Origin: CAYVQU01 sp964453155
Lineage (GTDB): Bacteria; Chloroflexota; Anaerolineae; Anaerolineales; UBA11858
Length of the DNA: 27,783 nt
Reading direction: 5' to 3'
Assembly (NCBI GenBank): GCA_964453155.1
Contig: CAYVQU010000060.1
Location: forward strand, 1 to 27,783
Both the position numbers and the translations under genes were made by a program. The notes beneath the pieces are model-generated. The model did no database searches, was not told the origin of the DNA, and was given only the letters and a program-made list of their open reading frames with translations. Shown piece after piece: positions 20,915 through 27,783 of the stretch (positions within the stretch are counted from its first letter, which is position 1; every line of letters begins with the position of its first letter).

Positions 20915-22867
20915 TTATACGATGGTGGTTAATTCAGGAGGCGGGGTACTCCGAACCGTAGCCCCAGGAATCAGTCGATCTAGATTCTTGACGATAACTG
21001 GCCCCGCCCCTTCACGAGCCAGGAGGATCAAATCGTTTACGGCCTGATGGAGAGCCTGATCGCTGATAATATCTTCAGCCCCGAGCAAAACGATATCGGG
21101 GTGAGAGGTAGGCTCGAATGTGGCCCATTTATCCCAGAGTTCCTCGTACAGTTTTTCACCTGGCCGAATACCCGTAAACTCAATTTGAATGTCTTCCCCG
21201 GGTTCCAATCCGGAAAGGCGGATTAGATCTTCTACTAGATTAACAATTTTTATTTGCTTGCCCATCCGCAGCACAAATACTTCTCCGCAGTTACTCATCG
21301 CGCCGGCCTGTAATACCAGGTGGACAGCTTCGGGGATCGTCATGAAGTACCGTTCCATGTCGGGATGGGTAACGGTAACTGGCCCCCCAGCAGCAATTTG
21401 AGCCTGAAATTTTGGAACCGCGCTCCCGCGACTGCCTAATACGTTGCCAAAACGGACTACGGCAAATGGTTTCCCGGTACGGTTAGCAGCATCTAGAACA
21501 ATTAGTTCGGCGATGCGTTTCGTTGCCCCCATCACACTGGTTGGACGGATAGCCTTATCGGTTGAAACCATCACCAGATTTTGGACATCCATATTCTCAC
21601 AAATTTCAACAATGTTGCGAGTGCCCAGAATATTATTCGTAATCGCCTCTTCCACATTGATTTCCATGAGTGGCACATGTTTATGAGCGGCCGCGTGAAA
21701 AACAACATCGGGGCGATGGCGATCAAAAACAAATGACAGCCGATCCAGGTCGCGAACATCTACAATTACGGGCTGAATTGGCAAGGAAGGAAAGTCCCTT
21801 TTCAACTCTAAAACGGCTTCAAAAATGCTGTTTTCGCCGTGTCCGAGCAGGATCAGAACAGAAGGCCCCCACCGGGCAACCTGACGGCACAATTCCCTCC
21901 CGATCGAACCACCGCCGCCAGTCACAGCAACTTTCTGGCCGCTTAGAATAGCGCCAATCCGTCGATTGTCAATCGATACAGGGGCGCGGCGTAACAGGTC
22001 GTTAATATTCACTTCCCGCAATCGATTGACATTGACGTTACCTCCAATCAATTCATACACACCCGGCATTGTTCGAAACGGAACGTTCTTAGACCGACAA
22101 ATATCCGCGACTTTGCGTACTAAATCCCCCGGAGCAGTCGGAATCGCGATAATCACTTCTTGAATATTTTTCCCCGAGATCACCCGACCCAGATCATCTA
22201 TTACACCGATGACCTGAACGCCATGGATTTGTTGGTTTTTTTTGGATTTGTCATCATCTAAAAAGCAAATTGGATTGAGATTGAGTTGGGGGTTTTTTTG
22301 GATTTCGCGAACTACTAAGGCTCCGGCAGAACCAGCACCAATGATTAAAACCCGTCGCCAACGAACCCGCCCTAAAATTTGTCCATTCGCAGCGGTTGAA
22401 CGACTTTCTGCTAATAAGCGTGAAGAAAATCGGAGACCACCGGCCAAAAACAGGGATAACAACCAATCGATTACCAAAGTGCGGCGCGGAAAACCAATGT
22501 AGTTGGGCTGGCTGGCCTGGATTGAGATCATAATAGTAATCGCTACTGATAATATGATCGAAGCCGTAGTAACCGCCGCAACAATCAACCGCAACTCACG
22601 AATACTGGCATAAGCCCACAACCGCCGATAAAGCCCAAAAAAATAGTATACGAGGGGTTTTACCACCAGCGCAATCGCGATCATCGGATAGGCCTGCGGC
22701 AGGTAATAGAAGAATAACGCGCCCCATTCAAACCCGATGGCAAAACTGCCCAAAACCGAAGCCGCAATTAATATTAAATCAAAAAACAAAAACAGGCGAT
22801 TACGGGCAGGCGCAGCCGCCAACGTAATTTTGGACCATATATTTCTAAAATCTGGGATTTTCACCAA
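20915..22867 (-). CDS. CapD/FlaA1-type nucleotide-sugar 4,6-dehydratase with membrane domain
   Basis: 650-residue inner-membrane enzyme. About four transmembrane helices (25-145) are followed by a CoA-binding-like Rossmann domain with GAGSAG (177-182) and a catalytic SDR domain with TGGGGSIG (316-323). The active segment is STDKAIRPTSVMGATK (435-450), with the Met-for-Tyr substitution and K450 typical of the PglF/FlaA1 group. It would convert UDP-GlcNAc or a related sugar to the 4-keto-6-deoxy form for glycan building. It sits 3 bases after the priming transferase gene, so the two are co-translated. The exact sugar is not known. Confidence 0.92.
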   Translation of the reverse strand: MVKIPDFRNIWSKITLAAAPARNRLFLFFDLILIAASVLGSFAIGFEWGALFFYYLPQAYPMIAIALVVKPLVYYFFGLYRRLWAYASIRELRLIVAAVTTASIILSVAITIMISIQASQPNYIGFPRRTLVIDWLLSLFLAGGLRFSSRLLAESRSTAANGQILGRVRWRRVLIIGAGSAGALVVREIQKNPQLNLNPICFLDDDKSKKNQQIHGVQVIGVIDDLGRVISGKNIQEVIIAIPTAPGDLVRKVADICRSKNVPFRTMPGVYELIGGNVNVNRLREVNINDLLRRAPVSIDNRRIGAILSGQKVAVTGGGGSIGRELCRQVARWGPSVLILLGHGENSIFEAVLELKRDFPSLPIQPVIVDVRDLDRLSFVFDRHRPDVVFHAAAHKHVPLMEINVEEAITNNILGTRNIVEICENMDVQNLVMVSTDKAIRPTSVMGATKRIAELIVLDAANRTGKPFAVVRFGNVLGSRGSAVPKFQAQIAAGGPVTVTHPDMERYFMTIPEAVHLVLQAGAMSNCGEVFVLRMGKQIKIVNLVEDLIRLSGLEPGEDIQIEFTGIRPGEKLYEELWDKWATFEPTSHPDIVLLGAEDIISDQALHQAVNDLILLAREGAGPVIVKNLDRLIPGATVRSTPPPELTTIV

Positions 22868-22870
22868 AAT

Positions 22871-24286
22871 TTATTGTCCTCGCATTCCGATAACAGTGCC
22901 GGGCGTTCTGAGTAAAGTAATCAAGTCTAAAGCCAGATTGCGATGCTTAATATAGTAGAGATCATACTCGAGTTTTATTTTAGTTTCTTCTAGATTTCCG
23001 GCATAACCATAATTTACTTGAGCCCATCCCGTAATTCCGGGTTTCACTAACAACCTAGCCCGATAAAATGGGATTTGCTTGAGATAGTTTTTCACAAGCC
23101 CTGGTCGCTCTGACCGGGGTCCCACCAGACTCATTTCGCCCCGCAAAACATTCACAACCTGAGGCACTTCATCCAAATGGGTTTTCCGCAGCAAATTCCC
23201 AATTCTGGTCGCGCGGTCATCATCTTCACGAGCCAGGATAGGCTTGCCAGCTTCTTCAGCATCTTGACGCATTGTACGGAATTTGATGATATTAAACGGC
23301 TGACCACCTTTCCCTAAGCGAACTTGGGAATAAAATATCGGGCGTCCGCTATCTAACAGGGTCGCGGTTCCCACAAAGGGTAACAAAAGTCCCAAGATCA
23401 TTACGCCAACTAAACCGCCAATAATATCTAAGAGACGTTTCGAAGCCCGATAAAATCGGTTCACCCGAAATTGATCAATAAACGAACGAAGAAGCCAATC
23501 GGCTTCCAAGATATTGATGGGGACCCGACCTAATAGCTCTTCATAGGAGACCGGCATCCGTATGATTTCTACGCCCAAATGCTGAGCATCAAGCAATGTC
23601 TGAAAAGTTTGACCTTCCATTGCACCCGAGATGGCGACGATAATATCGGTGATTTTCTCTTCGGCTACAATTTCCAACAAACTTTCACTTGCTGCCACTA
23701 CTTTTAGGCCGTGAGTAACACTGTTAAGTTTCTGAGGGTTATCATCAATGATCCCGACAAATTCGAAGGGTTTAGGATCTAAGGCTTCGACCGCAGACAA
23801 TAATGTTTTGCCAGCCTCACCGGCCCCGACCAATAAAACTCGGCGCAAAAATTGCGCGGAGGTAAAAATCCGAATGTAAAGTACCCGCCACAACAATGTC
23901 AATAACGACGCAAAAATTAGAAATGCCGCGACCCCAAAACGAGGCAGCGGATTTTGGGAGGCAAAATAGATAATCAAATATAAAAATAATCCAATTGCGG
24001 CAGATGAGCCGACTCCAGATAGCGTTTTGCGCCAGTTGGCCGCCCGGTGGACATCTTGAATTTCAATCAGCAACACTAACCAAATCAGCGGCAATAAATA
24101 AAACCACAAATCAACTCGTTTTTGAAAAAAGGTCACCGAAAACCCTAACCACTCGGTTGGATCGGTTGCCCATAACGCGAGGGCGGCTAAGAGCGCGATC
24201 ACCCCAACTACCAAATCCCCCAAAATCAGGAGGGTGCGTCTTTCGAGCATACTCAACCGCCATCGGTTTATTTTTTCATTCGCCAT
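22871..24286 (-). CDS. Priming polyprenyl-phosphate sugar phosphotransferase
   Basis: 471-residue WbaP/WcaJ-type enzyme. It has several N-terminal membrane helices, a Rossmann-like domain (RRVLLVGAGEAG near 150) and the C-terminal catalytic domain from about 280. Motifs include KRLLDIIGGLVG (membrane re-entrant helix), FNIIKFRTMRQDAE, KTHLDEVPQVVNVLRGEMSL, VGPRSERP and KPGITGWAQVNYGY. It transfers a sugar-1-phosphate to undecaprenyl phosphate, the first step of exopolysaccharide or O-glycan repeat assembly. It lies between the ExoA-like glycosyltransferase and the CapD-like dehydratase in one minus-strand operon. Confidence 0.94.
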   Translation of the reverse strand: MANEKINRWRLSMLERRTLLILGDLVVGVIALLAALALWATDPTEWLGFSVTFFQKRVDLWFYLLPLIWLVLLIEIQDVHRAANWRKTLSGVGSSAAIGLFLYLIIYFASQNPLPRFGVAAFLIFASLLTLLWRVLYIRIFTSAQFLRRVLLVGAGEAGKTLLSAVEALDPKPFEFVGIIDDNPQKLNSVTHGLKVVAASESLLEIVAEEKITDIIVAISGAMEGQTFQTLLDAQHLGVEIIRMPVSYEELLGRVPINILEADWLLRSFIDQFRVNRFYRASKRLLDIIGGLVGVMILGLLLPFVGTATLLDSGRPIFYSQVRLGKGGQPFNIIKFRTMRQDAEEAGKPILAREDDDRATRIGNLLRKTHLDEVPQVVNVLRGEMSLVGPRSERPGLVKNYLKQIPFYRARLLVKPGITGWAQVNYGYAGNLEETKIKLEYDLYYIKHRNLALDLITLLRTPGTVIGMRGQ

Positions 24287-24314
24287 AAATACTCCAAAAA
24301 GTCCTGATCATATC

Positions 24315-25322
24315 CTATTTATTACCATTTTTACCTGCGAACACATAAGTGGAAAAACTCCACAAAAACGCCGTTCCCCACGAAAAATGCATCACGGCAA
24401 TTGCGATAGGAACGCCAAATAATAAGGTCCAATCTCGGTGTTGCCAGGCAGCCTGGATACCAGCCAGCGTAAGTGCAGAACCGTAAATAACGAATTCCAA
24501 TAGTAATAACAGACGGGCAAATGGCCACCAAACTGAGGCCAATCCTAACACTAACCAGGTAAGTACAAAAGCCCCCGAAAGCTGCCGCCAGCGAAAGGTT
24601 TCGGGGTAGCGAGTTAACATTCGAAGCTTCCAATACCCATAGCGCCAATATTGCTGGGCCAGCTCACGAAATGTTTTCCGGGCGAAATATTTTGTTTTTA
24701 TTCGAGGATCAAGCCAAATTCGGCCGCCTTGGTTCCGGATGCGAACATTTAGTTCATAATCTTCATTTGAAAGCAAGCTTTCATCAAAATGGCCGACCCT
24801 GTCAATAAAATCGCGGCGAAATGACCCGAAGGGAACCGTATCAACTAGCTGGGGCTGCCCCCCCACCCGATAACGGGCGTCCCCAACACCTAAGGGATGC
24901 GCAGCAGCAATTGCAATCGAGCGCGCGATCCAATGATTTTTTCCAGGTTGTATCTGCCAAACGCCACCGACATTGTCCCCCTGATCATTTTCTAAGGCAT
25001 TAACACACCGCTCGACGTAATCGAAGGCTGGAACAGAATGGGCGTCTAACCGAACAATGATTTCGCCAGCAGCCGCTTCGATGGCTCGGTTTAAACCTGC
25101 CGGAATATTCCGTTTTTCATTGTCAACCACGCGAATATTGGTCCCTGGATTTTCAGTTTGAAAGTCTTGGATTTCATCCCGGGTGCCATCTGTCGATAAG
25201 CCATCCGATATGACAATTTCTACTTTTTCGCGAGGGTAAGTTTGCTCTTTTAAAGCTGTCAGCAACAACCGAATGGTTGTTTCTTCATTAAAGCACGGGA
25301 TTATTATTGAAACAGTGGGCAT
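24315..25322 (-). CDS. ExoA-like family 2 glycosyltransferase
   Basis: 335-residue membrane-associated glycosyltransferase resembling succinoglycan ExoA. The GT-A domain begins PTVSIIIPCFNEETTIR, with ISDGLSTDGT, the DxH-type metal site RLDAHSVP, and a catalytic acidic segment SNEDYELNVRIR. A C-terminal half carries three hydrophobic helices. It probably adds a sugar to the lipid-linked repeat started by the neighbouring priming transferase. The ATG at 25322 is preferred over an in-frame TTG at 25361, because the domain starts at once and the extra 13 residues are unlike the family. No clear ribosome site is seen for either. Confidence 0.88.
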   Translation of the reverse strand: MPTVSIIIPCFNEETTIRLLLTALKEQTYPREKVEIVISDGLSTDGTRDEIQDFQTENPGTNIRVVDNEKRNIPAGLNRAIEAAAGEIIVRLDAHSVPAFDYVERCVNALENDQGDNVGGVWQIQPGKNHWIARSIAIAAAHPLGVGDARYRVGGQPQLVDTVPFGSFRRDFIDRVGHFDESLLSNEDYELNVRIRNQGGRIWLDPRIKTKYFARKTFRELAQQYWRYGYWKLRMLTRYPETFRWRQLSGAFVLTWLVLGLASVWWPFARLLLLLEFVIYGSALTLAGIQAAWQHRDWTLLFGVPIAIAVMHFSWGTAFLWSFSTYVFAGKNGNK

Positions 25323-25475
25323 AGTTAAGTGTGTGGCGGTTTGGCCGTTAGAAAAAATCAACTTAAATTACCGCGACACCTGAGCAGTTTGCAGTTTGAA
25401 CAAGCATTCTATTTCAAGATTTTTTCCGAAAACCACTTAACTTTTAGAGGGCAACCAGAACTGTGGGTAAGCTCA

Positions 25476-26936
25476 TTATTGGCGTTTTCGGGCACGAATA
25501 TCTTGAGAAATTTTTGCAGCTAAGGTTGTATCATCCGGGCGTGCAAGGGGTATTTTTACCACAAAAACGCTACCCTGTCCCTGGCTGCTTTGGACTGTAA
25601 TTGTGCCATCATGGGCTTGAATAATTTCCTTTACAATGGCTAATCCTAAACCTGAACCATACCCTGACCTTCTCCGGCGAGATTTGTCAACCTGATAAAA
25701 GCGTTCAAATATTCGGGGGACATCATCAGATGGAATACCGGGCCCATTATCCTGGATCGAAACCACTGCCAAGGCTGCGAACTGTGATAAATGGACTGAA
25801 ACTTGCCTTTTTTGGGGCGAATGTTTAATTCCATTATCAATCAAATTAATAAATACCTGCGCCAGGCGATCCGCATCGCCAATCAAGACCGGAGCATCTT
25901 CGGCTGAAAAGAGCAACTCAACCTGTGCCTGGTTCGCTAGAGGGGTCATTTTTTGGATAACTTCTCTCAGAACAGATTCCATGTCAATCGGGTCTCGTTT
26001 TATGGAGAGTGTTCCGGCATCTAGTCGGGCCAAATCAAGCAAATCCAAGACTAGCCGGTGCATCCGTTCAGCTTCAGTCAGGATCACTTTACCGGCTTGC
26101 TCAAGGGCTTCGGGAGTATCTGCGGTTCCGTCTAAAATTGCCTGGGAAAACCCTTGGATCGAGGTAAGTGGCGTTTTTAACTCATGTGATACGTTGGCAA
26201 CAAAGTCCCTTTGAGATTGTTGAGAGGCAATTACCTTTGCACTCATTTCATTGAACGCACGAGCCAACATTTTCACTTCAGCGGGTCCCTCGACTGGGAC
26301 TCGTTCAGATTTTTCGGCCAACAAACCCCGAGTTGCCGTAGCCATTTTCTGTAAGGGGGCCGAAATCCAACGTGTCATCCAGATGGCTAAGATTAAGGCC
26401 AAAATGAGGGCCACACAACCAGCTTGCAATAGAGGAGGTAATAAATCATCCCTGAAAATATTCTGAATTCGATCTGAAAACAATAGTGTCACTCGACCGG
26501 TACGGGGAGCCATTCCAATAAGATGCGATTTATTTTCCAGGGGGCGCCAGGCAAACAGCCAGGTTTGATTGTTCTTATCGCGTACTAGACCTCGATTCAG
26601 TTGGGCTTCGGGACGGACCCGCGGCGTAACAGCCGGGGAATCTGGCTGGCGGGTGTCGAATATGACCTTTCCAGCCTCCGATAAAACGACCAACCGTAGA
26701 TCCTGCTGGTGATCGACTCTGGTCAAGATTTCTTGCCAATTTATTTGTGATTCCTGAATTGGCGTTCCCCGCTCAATCAGCACATCGAGTGTCTGCTCAA
26801 TCCGCGCATAAGTCTGGCGGTCAACAGCTGGGTTTTGCAAAATGAAGAGGATTAATCCGCTCCCCACCACGCATAATACCACCCCAATGATCAATAAATA
26901 TGTCACCAACAGCCGAACCCGTAATGATGAAAACAT
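25476..26936 (-). CDS. Membrane sensor histidine kinase
   Basis: 486-residue kinase. Helix 1 (about 10-33) and helix 2 (about 168-190) flank an extracytoplasmic domain. A HAMP linker follows (191-245), then HisKA with phospho-acceptor H251 in FVANVSHELKTPLTSI. The ATPase domain has N-box NLIDNGIKHSP, G1 DNGPGIP, F-box IFERFYQVD and G2 GSGLGLAI. It phosphorylates the OmpR-type regulator encoded 62 bases upstream. The signal is unknown. The polysaccharide operon begins about 150 bases downstream on the same strand with no obvious terminator between, so the pair may regulate envelope glycan genes. Confidence 0.94.
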   Translation of the reverse strand: MFSSLRVRLLVTYLLIIGVVLCVVGSGLILFILQNPAVDRQTYARIEQTLDVLIERGTPIQESQINWQEILTRVDHQQDLRLVVLSEAGKVIFDTRQPDSPAVTPRVRPEAQLNRGLVRDKNNQTWLFAWRPLENKSHLIGMAPRTGRVTLLFSDRIQNIFRDDLLPPLLQAGCVALILALILAIWMTRWISAPLQKMATATRGLLAEKSERVPVEGPAEVKMLARAFNEMSAKVIASQQSQRDFVANVSHELKTPLTSIQGFSQAILDGTADTPEALEQAGKVILTEAERMHRLVLDLLDLARLDAGTLSIKRDPIDMESVLREVIQKMTPLANQAQVELLFSAEDAPVLIGDADRLAQVFINLIDNGIKHSPQKRQVSVHLSQFAALAVVSIQDNGPGIPSDDVPRIFERFYQVDKSRRRRSGYGSGLGLAIVKEIIQAHDGTITVQSSQGQGSVFVVKIPLARPDDTTLAAKISQDIRARKRQ

Positions 26937-26998
26937 ATCTTTAGTTTATTGAACGAAAAACATAGGCAACATCTTAGCCAGTTCCAAACCCCATTTTA

Positions 26999-27688
26999 TC
27001 AAGCTGACAATGCGACTAACTTGTAACCTAATCCGGTCACGGTTTCAATTTTCACCTGGCTGGCCTCCAATTTTTTTCGGATTTGACCGATATGGACATC
27101 AACAGTGCGTGATTGGCCAACAAAATCATATCCCCAAGCCTGTTGTAATAATTGCTCACGACTTAAAACCAAACTCTGATGCTCGACCAAGGCCACTAAT
27201 AAATCAAATTCTTGATTACGAAGGCTGACAGGATGCCCATTGACCAATACTTCCCGGCCTCCTAGGTCAATATGGAGATCGCCCACGCTCAATGAATTTG
27301 AATTTGGCTGCCCTGATCGTTGTTTTCTGCGTAACATCGCCTTGATGCGAGCAACCAATTCCCGTGGGTTGAAGGGTTTGGTCAAATAATCATCAGCCCC
27401 CATTTCAAGTCCCAGAATTTTATCAATATCATCATCTCGGGCGGTGAGCATGATGATCAAAACCGGATTTTGATCTGTTCGAAGGCGACGGCAGACTTCC
27501 CAGCCATCGATACCGGGAAGCATAATATCTAAAACCATAACTGACGGTTTCAGTTGGTTTACGGTTTCCAGGGCAGCGAGGCCATCCCCAACGGCCGTGA
27601 CCCGAAATCCATCCCGTTCCAGATACATCTGTGCCAGGGATACGATATTGGGTTCATCATCAACAAGGAGAATTAGTTCGCCAGCCAT
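26999..27688 (-). CDS. OmpR/PhoB-family response regulator
   Basis: 229-residue DNA-binding regulator. The receiver domain has D10/D11, phospho-acceptor D54 (VMVLDIMLPG), T82 and K104 (TKPFNPREL). The C-terminal winged helix includes VSLRNQEFDLLVALVEH, LSREQLLQQAWGYDFVGQSRTVDVHIGQIRKKL and the final GLGYKL. It is the cognate partner of the downstream kinase. The ATG at 27688 opens straight into the receiver fold, but no Shine-Dalgarno precedes it; upstream (27689-27730) is a CCAC-rich stretch on the coding strand. Confidence 0.94.
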   Translation of the reverse strand: MAGELILLVDDEPNIVSLAQMYLERDGFRVTAVGDGLAALETVNQLKPSVMVLDIMLPGIDGWEVCRRLRTDQNPVLIIMLTARDDDIDKILGLEMGADDYLTKPFNPRELVARIKAMLRRKQRSGQPNSNSLSVGDLHIDLGGREVLVNGHPVSLRNQEFDLLVALVEHQSLVLSREQLLQQAWGYDFVGQSRTVDVHIGQIRKKLEASQVKIETVTGLGYKLVALSA

Positions 27689-27783
27689 TGTGGTAAGTGG
27701 TGGTTAGTGGAAAGTTGGGTGGTGTATCATTTAGAACCTATCCGAAAAATAAATAGGAGTTGAAAAACAAGGCAAAACCTGAT

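Overview
The window looks like chromosomal DNA of a Chloroflexota bacterium, most likely an Anaerolineae-type lineage. This is inferred from the gene mix (TrpB2-type tryptophan synthase, menaquinone polyprenyltransferase, FemAB-like aminoacyltransferase, a Roadblock/V4R-like/response-regulator cluster, a sulfide:quinone oxidoreductase-like and DUF1641 sulfur cassette), moderate GC content, and promoters built around an extended -10 box. No rRNA, tRNA, CRISPR array, phage gene or transposase is visible. The genes look intact and housekeeping or accessory-metabolic.

Layout. 72-1448 (+): stand-alone TrpB2. 1618-4291 (-): an operon-like run of Roadblock/LC7 protein, cysteine-rich V4R-like protein and response regulator with a degenerate GGDEF domain, followed by a dolichol-phosphate-mannose-synthase-like glycosyltransferase. 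4548-5162 (+): TetR regulator with a probable self-operator over its promoter. 5372-7888 (+): ABC importer (lipoprotein, ATPase, permease). 7976-8890 (-) and 8972-10150 (+): divergent menA and an L,D-transpeptidase, both apparently read from leaderless mRNAs. 10455-11675 (+): the principal sigma factor. 11676-12175: a convergent intergenic region with an unassigned structured element and strong hairpins. 12176-15300 (-): aspS-asnS operon. 15779-19014 (+): ArsR regulator, SQR-like flavoprotein, DUF1641 protein, single-cysteine DsrC/TusE protein and DsrE2-like protein. 19178-19825 (-): XRE-cupin regulator. 19916-25322 (-): exopolysaccharide or cell-envelope operon (glycosyltransferase, priming sugar transferase, CapD/FlaA1-type dehydratase, FemAB-like protein). 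25476-27688 (-): OmpR-type response regulator and histidine kinase.

The most notable feature is the leader of aspS-asnS (15300-15505, minus strand). A perfect extended -10 precedes a 32-codon ORF, absent from an ordinary gene call, with a GGAGA ribosome site and GTG start. Residues 6-19 hold eight Asn and two Asp codons. It is followed by a 9-bp antiterminator (15402-15410 with 15348-15356) that excludes an intrinsic terminator (15331-15335 with 15351-15355, then nine U) just before the aspS ribosome site. This has the full architecture of ribosome-mediated attenuation, with a leader peptide that senses exactly the two amino acids whose tRNA synthetases lie downstream. Many Firmicutes use a T-box for the same job.

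The second theme is sulfur chemistry. The ArsR-led cassette would oxidise sulfide or a persulfide at an SQR-like flavoprotein and pass sulfane sulfur to DsrE2-like and DsrC-like carriers. Its upstream region holds four copies of the heptamer TGTNACA, a candidate operator array.
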